Below, piece after piece: positions 8,884-18,411 of a DNA stretch of 64,000 nucleotides. A program made the translations under genes and the position numbers. Positions within the stretch are counted from its first letter, which is position 1, and every line of letters begins with the position of its first letter. The stretch spans positions 4,092,001 through 4,156,000 of the forward strand of contig NZ_AP022560.1 of NCBI RefSeq assembly GCF_010726085.1. Direction: 5' to 3'. Below the pieces are notes generated by a model. That model did not search any database. It was given only the letters and a program-made list of their open reading frames with translations, and had not been told where the DNA came from. Source of the DNA: Mycolicibacterium moriokaense (GTDB lineage Bacteria; Actinomycetota; Actinomycetes; Mycobacteriales; Mycobacteriaceae).

Positions 8884-9696
8884 TTATTGCGACAGCGGGT
8901 TTTCCGGTGTCGCCTGTTGGTTGGTTGCCGGCGTCGCCGGTGCGGTGGCGGCCCCGCCGCCGGCTGGCAACTGCTCGCCCCGCATGGACGCGCGGATCTG
9001 CTCGAGGCGCGAATGCCCCGCCATCTGCACGCTGGCCTGCTGCACCTCGAGCATGCGGCCCTGTACCGAGTTCTGCGCCAGCTCCGCGGATCCGATCGCG
9101 TTGGCGTAGCGCCGTTCGATCTTGTCGCGCACCTCGTCGAGGCTCGGGGTGTTGCCGGGAGCCGCCAGTTCGCTCATCGACCGCAGCGAGGCGCTGACCT
9201 GTTCCTGCATCTTGGCCTGCTCCAGCTGGCTGAGCAGCTTGGTGCGCTCGGCGATCTTCTGCTGCAGCATCATGGCGTTCTGCTCGACGGCCTTCTTGGC
9301 CTGCGCAGCCGCCTGCAGCGCCTGGTCGTGCAGCGTCTTGAGGTCTTCGACGCTCTGCTCGGAGGTCACCAGCTGCGCTGCGAACGCCTCGGCGGCGTTG
9401 GTGTACTCGGTGGCCTTGGTGGCATCACCGGCGGCGGTCGCCTGGTCGGCCAGCGTGAGCGCCTGGCGAACGTTGACCTGGAGCTTCTCGATGTCGGCGA
9501 GTTGACGGTTGAGCCGCATCTCCAGCTGACGCTGGTTGCCGATGACCTGGGCGGCCTGCTGCGTCAATGCCTGGTGTTGGCGCTGGGCCTCTTCAATGGC
9601 CTGCTGGATCTGCACCTTCGGGTCGGCATACTCGTCGACCTTGGAGCTGAACAGCGCCATGAGGTACTTCCACGCCTTGGTGAACGGATTGGCCAT
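8884..9696 (-). CDS. pspA: PspA/IM30 phage-shock protein A
   Basis: A 270-residue PspA/Vipp1 (ESCRT-III-like) protein that binds and protects the cytoplasmic membrane under envelope stress (the '35 kDa antigen' of mycobacteria). The N-terminal amphipathic helix [18 protein letters not shown], the following long coiled-coil ([20 protein letters not shown] onwards) and the Ala/Pro/Gln-rich C-terminal tail ([20 protein letters not shown]) are visible. It lies between clgR, 104 bases upstream, and pspM, 18 bases downstream, giving the usual mycobacterial clgR-pspA-pspM operon. The ATG at 9696 has a purine-rich site upstream (GGCGGAACG). Confidence 0.95.
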   Translation of the reverse strand: MANPFTKAWKYLMALFSSKVDEYADPKVQIQQAIEEAQRQHQALTQQAAQVIGNQRQLEMRLNRQLADIEKLQVNVRQALTLADQATAAGDATKATEYTNAAEAFAAQLVTSEQSVEDLKTLHDQALQAAAQAKKAVEQNAMMLQQKIAERTKLLSQLEQAKMQEQVSASLRSMSELAAPGNTPSLDEVRDKIERRYANAIGSAELAQNSVQGRMLEVQQASVQMAGHSRLEQIRASMRGEQLPAGGGAATAPATPATNQQATPENPLSQ

Positions 9697-9800
9697 CGGT
9701 TCGTTCCGCCTTCGTGTCTGTCGTTGTCTCGGCCGTGGGCCGCCGGCTTACCGTGCAGCCCAATCTATCGGGTCGGTGGACCTTGCCGCACCTACACCGC

Positions 9801-10133
9801 TCAGGCAACCGCCATCGACACAACCTGCGGAATGACAACCTTGGTCGCGGCATCGATATTGGCCGCGCCGACCGATTCGCGTTCGAATGCGGCGAGTTCC
9901 TCACGGCCCATTTCGTCGCCGGCTTCGGAGAGCACCCGGGACAGCGGCACGTCCAGCGCGGTGCAGATGGCGCTGAGCAACTCGCTGGAGGCCTCCTTGC
10001 GGCCACGCTCGACCTCTGAGAGGTAGCCGAGGCTGACACGAGCGGCATCGGACACCTCACGCAGGGTGCGCCCCTGCTCGGTGCGGGCGCGGCGCAGAAC
10101 GTCGCCGATCACCTCGCGCAGCAATGGCGTCAT
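9801..10133 (-). CDS. clgR: ClgR, XRE-type regulator of Clp protease and Psp genes
   Basis: A 110-residue DNA-binding protein. Residues about 11-65 form an XRE/Cro helix-turn-helix ([20 protein letters not shown], then [18 protein letters not shown]), and the tail ends VSMAVA. ClgR activates clp protease genes and its own psp operon in actinobacteria; it is itself a Clp substrate. It is the first gene of clgR-pspA-pspM. A strong ECF-type promoter (10171-10196, minus strand) sits 37 bases upstream of the ATG, matching known sigma-E control of this operon in M. tuberculosis. Assignment rests on the HTH and strict synteny. Confidence 0.92.
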   Translation of the reverse strand: MTPLLREVIGDVLRRARTEQGRTLREVSDAARVSLGYLSEVERGRKEASSELLSAICTALDVPLSRVLSEAGDEMGREELAAFERESVGAANIDAATKVVIPQVVSMAVA

Positions 10134-10170
10134 CGTGCTCCCCTTCCAGGCCGGTCGTCTGTATTAGGGC

Positions 10171-10196
10171 AACGCCGAAACCCCGCGACGGGTTCC
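10171..10196 (-). promoter_or_regulatory. Candidate ECF sigma (SigE/SigH-type) promoter of clgR
   Basis: On the minus strand GGAAC (10196-10192) is separated by exactly 18 bases from GTT (10173-10171), the spacing and sequence of mycobacterial SigE/SigH promoters. Transcription should begin roughly 8-10 bases downstream, near 10163, leaving a leader of about 30 bases before the clgR ATG at 10133. Known biology (sigma-E dependence of clgR in M. tuberculosis) supports it; the start site itself is inferred. Confidence 0.65.
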
Positions 10197-10249
10197 CGGA
10201 TCGTGCAGATCGCTGCCGACATCGGTGTCGACTAGGCAGAAACCCCAGT

Positions 10250-10870
10250 TCAGAGCTTGGCGGGGCGGGCGCGTGAGTCGCGGATCGCCGAGATGACGTA
10301 GTCGATGCCGGTGACGACCGTCAGGATCACGGCCATCCACATCACGACCCACGCCCCGGTCAGCCACGGACCCGAAAGGGGCATCACGAACAGGCCGATG
10401 GCCACGGCCTGGACGAGGGTCTTCAGCTTTCCGCCGCGGCTGGCCGGGATGACACCGTGCCGCAGCACCGCGAAGCGCAGAGCCGTGACGCCGATCTCAC
10501 GCACCATGATCACCACCGTCACCCACCAGGGCAGGTCACCGATGACCGAAAGGCCGATCAACGCGGCGCCGATAAGGGCCTTGTCGGCGATCGGATCGAT
10601 CAGCGTGCCGAATTCGGTGACCATTCCGTAGCTGCGCGCCAGGGCGCCGTCGAACCTGTCGGTGATCACCGCGACGGCGAACACGATGAATGCGACTATC
10701 CGCCAGAACGTTTCGTGGCCGTCACCGACGAAGAGCACCACGAGGAATACCGGCACCAGCGCCAGTCGCACTCCTGTGAGCACGTTGGCGATGTTCGCCA
10801 CCCGGGCGCGCGGAACCACTGGATCAGTGGTGGGTTCACCCGGCACCGCAACAGAATATCGGTTGCTCAA
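10250..10870 (-). CDS. pgsA: CDP-alcohol phosphatidyltransferase (PgsA-type, Rv2746c-like)
   Basis: An integral membrane enzyme predicted to transfer a phosphatidyl group from CDP-diacylglycerol to glycerol-3-phosphate (phosphatidylglycerophosphate synthase, leading to PG and cardiolipin). The CDP-OH-P signature is complete: DRFDGALARSYGMVTEFG followed by TLIDPIAD, that is DxxDGxxARx8Gx3Dx3D. About five to six membrane segments follow. The ORF is open to an ATG at 10906, but that would overlap the divergent argA start; I prefer the TTG at 10870, which has GGAGAG 8 bases upstream. A GTG at 10846 is another option. The product is therefore 206 residues, with the start uncertain. Confidence 0.9.
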   Translation of the reverse strand: MSNRYSVAVPGEPTTDPVVPRARVANIANVLTGVRLALVPVFLVVLFVGDGHETFWRIVAFIVFAVAVITDRFDGALARSYGMVTEFGTLIDPIADKALIGAALIGLSVIGDLPWWVTVVIMVREIGVTALRFAVLRHGVIPASRGGKLKTLVQAVAIGLFVMPLSGPWLTGAWVVMWMAVILTVVTGIDYVISAIRDSRARPAKL

Positions 10871-10887
10871 ACCGATACTCTCCACGT

Positions 10888-11397
10888 GTGAGCGTGGATC
10901 CCGCACGGGTGGCCGTACGGCGGGCCAGGACGTCAGACGTACCAGCGATAAAGGCTCTGGTCGACATCTACTCCGGCAAGATCCTGCTGGAGAAGAACCT
11001 GGTGACGCTCTACGAGTCGGTCCAGGAGTTCTGGGTGGCCGAACTCGACGGCGAACTGGTCGGCTGTGGCGCGCTGCACGTGCTGTGGTCCGACCTCGGC
11101 GAAGTGCGCACCGTGGCGGTACACCCCAAGGTCAGGGGTCAGGGCGTCGGGCACGCGATCGTCGACCGGCTGCTGGAAGTGGCCAGGGAGTTGCATCTGG
11201 AACGCATCTTCGTGCTGACCTTCGAGGTCGAGTTCTTCAGTCGGCACGGGTTCAAGGAGATCGACGGAACGCCGGTCACCGCGGAGGTGTACGAGGAGAT
11301 GTGCCGCTCGTACGACACCGGCGTGGCGGAGTTCCTCGACCTGTCCTACGTCAAGCCGAACATCCTCGGCAACACCCGAATGCTGTTGGTTTTCTAG
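10888..11397 (+). CDS. argA: Amino-acid N-acetyltransferase, short GNAT-type NAGS
   Basis: A 169-residue GNAT acetyltransferase matching the unusual short N-acetylglutamate synthase of mycobacteria (Rv2747), which carries out the first step of arginine synthesis without the amino-acid kinase domain of E. coli ArgA. The acetyl-CoA pyrophosphate loop RGQGVGHAI is near residue 90; the preceding strand VRTVAVHP and the C-terminal FFSRHGF are standard. The start is GTG at 10888, only 17 bases from the divergent pgsA start. Its TAG stop is the first base group of a long inverted repeat that separates it from convergent ftsK. Confidence 0.9.
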   Translation: MSVDPARVAVRRARTSDVPAIKALVDIYSGKILLEKNLVTLYESVQEFWVAELDGELVGCGALHVLWSDLGEVRTVAVHPKVRGQGVGHAIVDRLLEVARELHLERIFVLTFEVEFFSRHGFKEIDGTPVTAEVYEEMCRSYDTGVAEFLDLSYVKPNILGNTRMLLVF

Positions 11398-11451
11398 CGA
11401 TTTCGGCGTGCTTAGTCGCGCTGAGCGTGACCCCGCACGCCGAAATCGCTA
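11395..11451. repeat. Intergenic inverted repeat A (17-bp arms) between argA and ftsK
   Basis: Left arm 11395-11411 and right arm 11435-11451 are perfect reverse complements (17 bp) and fill the whole gap between the two convergent genes; the left arm includes the argA stop codon. The arm core is GATTTCGGCGTGC. The 23-base centre contains its own stem (11415-11421 with 11425-11431, one G-T pair), so one long nested hairpin can form on either strand. No T-tract follows. A near copy lies at 61388-61440. It may act as a bidirectional terminator or 3'-end stabiliser; this is inferred. Confidence 0.9.
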
Positions 11452-13926
11452 CTACTCGTCGTCGCTGGCTCCCGCGTCGCCGCGGATCATCATCAGCGTC
11501 GCAGCGAGCTCGTCGGGTTTGACCAACACCTCGCGCGCCTTGGACCCCTCGCTGGGGCCGACGATGTTGCGGGTCTCCATGAGATCCATCAGTCGGCCCG
11601 CCTTGGCGAAGCCCACCCGCAGCTTGCGCTGCAGCATCGACGTCGAGCCGAACTGACTCGAGACCACCAGCTCGACGGCCTGCAGGAACACGTCCATGTC
11701 GTCGCCGATGTCCGGATCGACGTCGGTGCGCTCGCCGGTGGGCTTGGCCGTCGTCACGCCCTCGGTGTACTCAGGCTCCGCCTGCGCCTTGGTGGCGTCG
11801 ACGACCGCGTGGATCTCCTCATCAGTGATGAACGCGCCCTGCAGGCGCAGCGGCTTGTTCGCGCCCATCGGCAGGAACAGGCCGTCGCCCATGCCGATCA
11901 GCTTCTCGGCACCCTGCTGGTCGAGGATGACGCGGCTGTCGGTCAGCGACGACGTGGCGAACGCCAGCCGCGACGGCACGTTGGTCTTGATCAACCCGGT
12001 GACGACGTCCACCGACGGCCGCTGGGTGGCCAGCACCAGATGGATGCCCGCAGCGCGCGCCTTCTGGGTGATGCGCACGATCGCGTCTTCGACGTCGCGC
12101 GGGGCGGTCATCATCAGATCGGCGAGCTCGTCGACAATCGCGACGATGTACGGGTAGGGCTTGTACTCGCGCTGGCTGCCCAGCGGCGCGGTGATCTCCC
12201 CCGATCGGACCTTCCTGTTGAAGTCGTCGATGTGGCGCACCCGCGACGCCTGCATGTCCTGGTAGCGCTGCTCCATCTCCTCGACGAGCCACGCCAGCGC
12301 CGCCGCGGCCTTCTTCGGCTGCGTGATGATCGGCGTGATCAGATGCGGAATGCCTTCATACGGCGTCAGTTCCACCATCTTCGGGTCGATCAGGATCATC
12401 CTGACCTCTTCAGGCGTCGCGCGCGCCAGCAGCGACACCAGCATCGAGTTCACGAAACTCGACTTGCCCGACCCGGTCGAACCGGCCACCAGAAGGTGTG
12501 GCATCTTCGCCAGGTTGGCCGAGATGTATTCGCCCTCAATGTCTTTACCCAGGCCGATCACCAATGGGTGGTGATCGTTACGGGTGGCCGGATCGGTCAG
12601 CACGTCGGCAAGCCGGACCATTTCGCGGTCGACGTTGGGCACCTCGATACCCACCGCCGACTTGCCCGGGATGGGCGCGAGCATGCGCACGCTCTCGGTG
12701 GCGACGGCGTAGGCGATATTGCGTTGTAGCGCGGTGATTTTCTCGACCTTGACGCCGGGGCCGAGCTCGACCTCGTAGCGGGTGACGGTCGGGCCGCGGG
12801 TGCAGCCCGTCACCGTGGCGTTCACCTTGAACTGCTCGAGCACCTCGGTGATCGCCTCGATCATCCGGTCATTGCCCGCGCTACGCCGCTTCGGCGGATC
12901 ACCCGCGATCAGCAGGTCCAGTGACGGCAGCGTGTACGGCCCCTCCACCACACGGTCGACGACCTTGGTCTTGGCCGGCTTCTTCTTGCGGGCCCTGGCG
13001 GTGGGCTCGGGAATGGTCGGCGTGTCATCGTCGAGCGGGTAGTTGTCCATCGGCGTGCCACCGGGACCTCCTGCTCCCGGCCACGCAAGCGCCGCGTCGT
13101 CGCGGTATCCGGACGGGTCGTCGTAATAGCCGTCGGAGAAGTCGTCGACGTCGCCGGTGACCGCGTCTTCTTCGTCGTCGTAGTACTCGTCGTCGTAGTC
13201 GTCACCGCGGAACGCGCGCGCGGAGAACAGGGTCCGCACCGTCTCGGGCACTTCGCGGATCGTCGTGCCCGTCAGCAGAAGCAGGCCGAACATCGCACCG
13301 ATGAACAGCAGCGGCGCCGCGATCCATGCCGTCAGTCCGTCCGCGAGCGGACCGCCGATCGCGAACCCGAAGAAGCCGGCGGCGTGCTGGCGCGCGCCCG
13401 GATCGGCCGGCGAACCCGCCGCCAGATGCCACAGTCCCAGCACGGGCAGCACGATCATCGACACGCCCAGAATCAGCCGTGGCCGGGCCTCGGGATCCGG
13501 CTCGGTGCGCATCAGCAGCACCGCAATGACGGCCAGCACGAGCGGCAACAGCGCGACCGTCGAACCGATGAGCACCCGCAGACCGGTGTCGATCCAGGCG
13601 CCGACGGGCCGCGCCGCGTCGAACCAGGAACTCGCGGCGATCACGACCGCGATGCCGAGCAACGCCAAAGCGATGCCGTCGCGGCGATGGCCGGGTTCGA
13701 GATCGCGGGCGCGACCGACGGACCGCGCCGTCGTCCCCGCGCCCTTGGCCAGCATCAGCCATCCGGCGCGCACGCCGCGGCCGACGGTGGCGCCGGCCGC
13801 CGAAATCGGCGAGTGGCTCCGCCGCGGCGCAGGCTTCCGCTTCCGGGTGGTCCGTGATCCGGTCCTCGTGCCAGCCTTTGACCTGCTAGAACGGCTGCCA
13901 GAGCGCGAGGCGGTCTTACTAGGCAT
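11452..13926 (-). CDS. ftsK: FtsK/SpoIIIE DNA translocase
   Basis: A hexameric ATP-driven DNA pump that clears and aligns chromosome termini at the division septum. From the ATG at 13926 the protein has 824 residues: a basic Ser/Arg/Lys tail (residues 1-35), four hydrophobic segments between about 75 and 220, an acidic Asp/Tyr-rich linker (around 235-285, DDYDDEYYDDEED), and the motor domain with Walker A GSTGSGKSS near residue 480 and the Walker B stretch VAIVDELADLM. The C-terminal gamma domain (FGSTSMLQRKLRVGFAKAG) that reads KOPS DNA is present. An 18-codon upstream extension (13980) is open but starts in promoter DNA. Confidence 0.96.
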   Translation of the reverse strand: MPSKTASRSGSRSSRSKAGTRTGSRTTRKRKPAPRRSHSPISAAGATVGRGVRAGWLMLAKGAGTTARSVGRARDLEPGHRRDGIALALLGIAVVIAASSWFDAARPVGAWIDTGLRVLIGSTVALLPLVLAVIAVLLMRTEPDPEARPRLILGVSMIVLPVLGLWHLAAGSPADPGARQHAAGFFGFAIGGPLADGLTAWIAAPLLFIGAMFGLLLLTGTTIREVPETVRTLFSARAFRGDDYDDEYYDDEEDAVTGDVDDFSDGYYDDPSGYRDDAALAWPGAGGPGGTPMDNYPLDDDTPTIPEPTARARKKKPAKTKVVDRVVEGPYTLPSLDLLIAGDPPKRRSAGNDRMIEAITEVLEQFKVNATVTGCTRGPTVTRYEVELGPGVKVEKITALQRNIAYAVATESVRMLAPIPGKSAVGIEVPNVDREMVRLADVLTDPATRNDHHPLVIGLGKDIEGEYISANLAKMPHLLVAGSTGSGKSSFVNSMLVSLLARATPEEVRMILIDPKMVELTPYEGIPHLITPIITQPKKAAAALAWLVEEMEQRYQDMQASRVRHIDDFNRKVRSGEITAPLGSQREYKPYPYIVAIVDELADLMMTAPRDVEDAIVRITQKARAAGIHLVLATQRPSVDVVTGLIKTNVPSRLAFATSSLTDSRVILDQQGAEKLIGMGDGLFLPMGANKPLRLQGAFITDEEIHAVVDATKAQAEPEYTEGVTTAKPTGERTDVDPDIGDDMDVFLQAVELVVSSQFGSTSMLQRKLRVGFAKAGRLMDLMETRNIVGPSEGSKAREVLVKPDELAATLMMIRGDAGASDDE

Positions 13927-14024
13927 GTCTGTAAGCCTAGTCGCAACAGCCCCACAATCACCATCTGCCACACGGGTCACAGAAAGGTATCAATTGGGGG
14001 CCGGACCCGTCGTAGCGTGCCGAA

Positions 14025-14471
14025 ATGACCACAGAAACCCAGGCAGCAAGCCTGCCGACCTCCTCGAAGGCGCTCATTGCCGTCTACGCGCTGACCGCGG
14101 TGGGGGCATTGATCGCCACGTGGAGCCAGAATCTGGCCTACATGGGGAGCGAAAACTTCCTGGCCTTCGGCAACGACCTCAAGGTGACCCCGGCATCGCG
14201 GTCGATCGCGGTCGATCTGTTCATGCTCGGCATCCCGCTCGCGATCCTGATGGTGGCCGAGGCGCGAAAACACGGGGTCAAGTTCGTATGGCTGTACCTG
14301 ATCGGCAGTGCGGTGACCGCCATCAGCGTGACGTTCCCACTATTCCTGATCGCTCGCGAACTGCGCATCGCCAAGACCGACGCGACGCAGCTGCATGCCG
14401 GCGATGCCATCGGGCTGGGAATCCTCGCGGTGGTGATGGCGGCCATCGTCATATGGGTCGATCTGGGGTGA
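14025..14471 (+). CDS. DUF2834 family membrane protein
   Basis: A 148-residue protein with four hydrophobic segments (about residues 17-35, 63-80, 86-108 and 125-146). The third and fourth blocks, VKFVWLYLIGSAVT and TFPLFLIAREL, match the DUF2834 pattern, a small family of unknown function. Divergent from ftsK and followed after 83 bases by the ABM monooxygenase gene, with which it may share a transcript. There is no signal-peptide cleavage site or catalytic motif that I can recognise. Confidence 0.72.
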   Translation: MTTETQAASLPTSSKALIAVYALTAVGALIATWSQNLAYMGSENFLAFGNDLKVTPASRSIAVDLFMLGIPLAILMVAEARKHGVKFVWLYLIGSAVTAISVTFPLFLIARELRIAKTDATQLHAGDAIGLGILAVVMAAIVIWVDLG

Positions 14472-14554
14472 ACGCCGGGTAGCCCGGCATTTAGTTAGGT
14501 TCGCTGAGTAGGGTGACTGACGTCCAGCAGGCACTCACCGAGGAGTACACCGCC

Positions 14555-14869
14555 ATGCCCGTCACCGTCGTCGCGACCATGAAAGCCAAGCCCGAGTCCG
14601 TGGACGCCGTCCGCGACGCCTGCAGGAAGGCCATCGAGGCGGTGCACTCCGAGCCGGGCTGCGACCTGTATTCCCTGCACGAGTCGGACGGGACGTTCGT
14701 CTTCGTCGAGCAGTGGGCCGACACCGATGCATTGACCGCACACAGCCAGGCGCCCGCGGTCGCCGAACTCTTCGGCACCGTCGGCGAACTCCTCGACGGC
14801 GCACCCGATATCAAGATGCTGCAGCCGGTGGTCGCCGGCGATCCCGCGAAGGGTGCGCTGCGTCCGTAA
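14555..14869 (+). CDS. ABM-domain (antibiotic biosynthesis monooxygenase-like) protein, Rv2749-type
   Basis: A 104-residue dimeric ferredoxin-like ABM domain protein: [15 protein letters not shown], then [10 protein letters not shown] and [16 protein letters not shown], the usual strand-helix pattern with the FxxxExW element. Such proteins oxygenate quinol-type aromatics without cofactor, degrade haem, or act as small-molecule binding proteins; which applies here is not known. The ATG at 14555 with GGAG upstream fits the family better than the ORF start at 14513. Its TAA stop overlaps the ATG of the downstream SDR gene (TAATG), so the two products are probably made together. Confidence 0.85.
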   Translation: MPVTVVATMKAKPESVDAVRDACRKAIEAVHSEPGCDLYSLHESDGTFVFVEQWADTDALTAHSQAPAVAELFGTVGELLDGAPDIKMLQPVVAGDPAKGALRP

Positions 14870-15681
14870 TGGGTGCCCTCGACGGCAAAGTCGCGTTCAT
14901 CACCGGGGCCGCCCGAGGTCAGGGACGAGCCGAGGCGGTCAGATTGGCTGCCGACGGCGCGAGCATCATCGCCGTCGACATCTGCGACCAGATCGCCTCG
15001 GTCCCCTATCCCCTTGCATCGCCTGACGATCTCGCGCGCACGGTCAAGCTCGTCGAGGACACCGGCGCCCGAATCGTCGCGCAACAGGCCGATGTTCGCG
15101 ATCAGGCGGCGCTGCAGAAGGCGCTCCAGGCCGGGCTGGACGAGCTCGGTCGGTTGGATATCGTGATCGCCAACGCGGGTATCGCGCCGATGCAGTCGGA
15201 CGCGGACGGCTGGCGTGACGTCATCGACGTCAACCTCACGGGTGCGTATCACACTGTCGAGGTGGCGATCCCGACGCTGATCGAGCAGGGTGAGGGCGGT
15301 GCGATCGTGCTCACCAGCTCGGTGGCGGGCCTGGTCGGCGTCGGCAGCCACGACCCCGGCGCCATCGGATACGTCGCGGCCAAACACGGCATCGTCGGCC
15401 TGGTGCGGCTGTACGCGAATCTGCTTGCCCAGCACAGCATTCGGGTGAACTCGGTGCATCCCGCGGGCGTCGACACCCCGATGATCAACAACGAGGCCAC
15501 CCGGCAGTGGCTGGGCAGTATCGCCGAGAAGACCCCACAGGATATGGGCAACGCGCTGCCGGTACAGGTGCTGCAGCCCGAAGACATCGCCAACGCGGTG
15601 GCGTGGTTGGTTTCCGATCAGGCCCGCTACGTCACCGGCGTCACGCTGCCGGTCGATGCGGGGTCGGTCAACAAGCGCTGA
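14869..15681 (+). CDS. Mycofactocin-type SDR oxidoreductase (Rv2750-like)
   Basis: A 270-residue short-chain dehydrogenase with TGAARGQG (cofactor-binding glycine motif), NAG near residue 101, and the catalytic YVAAK (Tyr-x-x-x-Lys). It carries the insertion after strand 2 ([15 protein letters not shown] plus a further helix) that marks the family with non-exchangeable NAD, linked to the redox peptide mycofactocin; that link is known for the homologues, not shown here. It is translationally coupled to the ABM gene. The ATG at 14869 was chosen; longer ORF starts lie inside the preceding gene. Substrate unknown, probably an alcohol. Confidence 0.88.
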   Translation: MGALDGKVAFITGAARGQGRAEAVRLAADGASIIAVDICDQIASVPYPLASPDDLARTVKLVEDTGARIVAQQADVRDQAALQKALQAGLDELGRLDIVIANAGIAPMQSDADGWRDVIDVNLTGAYHTVEVAIPTLIEQGEGGAIVLTSSVAGLVGVGSHDPGAIGYVAAKHGIVGLVRLYANLLAQHSIRVNSVHPAGVDTPMINNEATRQWLGSIAEKTPQDMGNALPVQVLQPEDIANAVAWLVSDQARYVTGVTLPVDAGSVNKR

Positions 15682-15706
15682 GGCGCACTCGCCGACTCTT
15701 GCTAGT

Positions 15707-15776
15707 TTGCGCCGAAATGGCCGCCAGGGTCGTGAAATTCACGTCTCAGCGACCCGGAATTCTATTTCGGCGCCAA
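15707..15776. repeat. Intergenic hairpin C between the SDR gene and rnj
   Basis: Arms TTGCGCCGAAAT (15707-15718) and the matching ATTTCGGCGCCAA (15764-15776, one extra base) enclose nested stems: GGGTCG/CGACCC (15727-15732 with 15750-15755) and CGTGAA/TTCACG (15731-15743). It lies between two convergent genes. The arm core CGCCGAAAT resembles that of elements A and B, although the loop differs. Probable bidirectional 3'-end hairpin; not proven. Confidence 0.7.
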
Positions 15777-15805
15777 GCGGGCGCCCAGGCGTCCGGCCAA
15801 CAAAA

Positions 15806-17484
15806 CTAGATCTCGATGACCGTCGGCACGATCATCGGCTGGCGGCGATACGTCTCGCCGACCCATTTCCCGACCGCGCGCCGCGCGGCCTGAGCGATCC
15901 GTGCGACGTCGGTGACCCGTTCCGCGGCAAGGGCTTCCAGCGCTTCCGCGACCTTACGAGTGGCGGGTTCCAGCGACTTCGGATCCTCCGAGAAACCGCG
16001 TGAGTGCAGGTGCGGCGGGGCCGCCATCTTGCCTGTGCCGCTGCGCACCACGACCGTGATCCCGATGAAACCCGAAGACAGCGTGAGCCGTTCACCGACG
16101 ACCGTTTCACCGACGTCCCCGCTGACGAGCCCGTCGACGAACATCTTCCCCGTCGACACCGCACCCGCGATCGACGCCCGGCCCGCGACCAAGTCGACGC
16201 TGACGCCGTTCTCCGCCAGCACGATGTTCTCCTCCGGCACACCCGTGCGCGCCGCCAACCCGGCGTTGGCGCGCAGCATCCGCCAGGTGCCGTGCACCGG
16301 CATCACGTTGCGTGGCCGCACGCCGTTGTAGAGGAAGAGCAGCTCCCCGGCATACGCGTGCCCCGAGACATGCACGCGGACATGGGCGTTCGTCACGACG
16401 CGCGCACCGATCTTCGCCAACGCATCCAGCACGCCGAAGATCGCTTCCTCGTTGCCGGGTATCTGCGACGACGACATGATGATGAGATCGCCAGGCGTCA
16501 GCGTGATGCTGCGGTGCTCGCCGCGCGACATCCGCGACAGAGCGGCCATCGTCTCGCCCTGGGTGCCGGTGGTCACCAACACGACGCGTTCGGGCGGCAT
16601 CATCTCCGCGGCGCCGATGTCGATGATGTCGTCGTCGTTCTCGAGCGTCAGATACCCGAGTTCCTTCGCGATCCCCATGTTGCGGACCATCGACCGGCCG
16701 ACGAACGCCACCTTGCGGCCCAACGCGACCGAGGCGTCGATGATCTGTTGCACACGGCCGACATTCGATGCGAAGCAGGCCACGATGACCCGGCCCTGCG
16801 CCCCGCGCAGCAGCCGATGGATGTTCGGGCCGATCTCACTCTCCGACGGACCGACGCCCGGGATCTCGGCGTTCGTCGAATCGCACAGGAACAGATCCAC
16901 ACCGGCATCCCCGAGCCGCGACATGCCCGGCAGATCGGTGGGCTTACCGTCGGGCGGCGACTGGTCGAGCTTGATGTCACCGGTATGCAGCACCGTGCCG
17001 GCCCCGGTGTGAATCGCGATGGCCAGGCAGCCGGGAATCGAATGGTTGACGGTGAAATATTCGCATTCGAAGACGCCGTGCGTGGAACTCTGCCCGGCGT
17101 CCACCTCCTGGAACACCGGCTTGATGCGGTGTTCGCGGCACTTCTCCGCCACCAGCGCCAGCGTGAACTTCGACCCGACGACGGGGATGTCCGCCCGCAG
17201 CTTGAGCAGGAACGGGATCGCACCGATGTGGTCCTCGTGCGCGTGGGTCAGCACGAGCGCCTCCACATCGTCGAGGCGATCCTGGATCAGGCGCAGATCC
17301 GGCAGGATCAGGTCCACCCCCGGCTCGTCATGCGTGGGGAACAACACCCCGCAGTCGACGATCAGGAGCCGGCCCAGATGCTCGAAAACCGTCATGTTGC
17401 GGCCGATTTCGCTGATACCGCCCAGCGCCGTCACCCGCAGGCCCCCTGGGGCCAGTGGCCCCGGTGGCGCGAGTTCTTCGTTCA

Positions 17485-17485
<1 letters not shown>
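15806..17485 (-). CDS. rnj: Ribonuclease J
   Basis: A 559-residue metallo-beta-lactamase/beta-CASP ribonuclease with 5'-exonuclease and endonuclease activity in mRNA decay and rRNA maturation. The zinc motif LTHAHEDHIGAIP (HxHxDH) is near residue 84, with later metal and beta-CASP residues (NHSIPG, LHTGDIKLD, SSSQIPGNE, SGHAYAGEL). I chose the GTG at 17485 (VNEELAPPGPLAPG), which overlaps the dapA stop (TAGTG); the ORF runs further upstream only as a shadow of dapA. It is the second gene of a thyX-dapA-rnj run on the minus strand. Confidence 0.95.

Positions 17486-18411
<926 letters not shown>

Noticed and set aside
7993..10026. Long plus-strand ORF (677 codons) over pspM-pspA-clgR
   Set aside because: Arg/Gly/Leu-rich shadow of genes with strong homology on the minus strand; no start signal or domain.
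10250..10906. pgsA start at the ATG at 10906
   Set aside because: It would overlap the divergent argA start and has no ribosome site; the TTG at 10870 with GGAGAG is preferred.
14492..14510. Possible iron box (TTAGGTT half-site) upstream of the ABM gene
   Set aside because: Only one half matches the mycobacterial IdeR consensus; the other half diverges too much.
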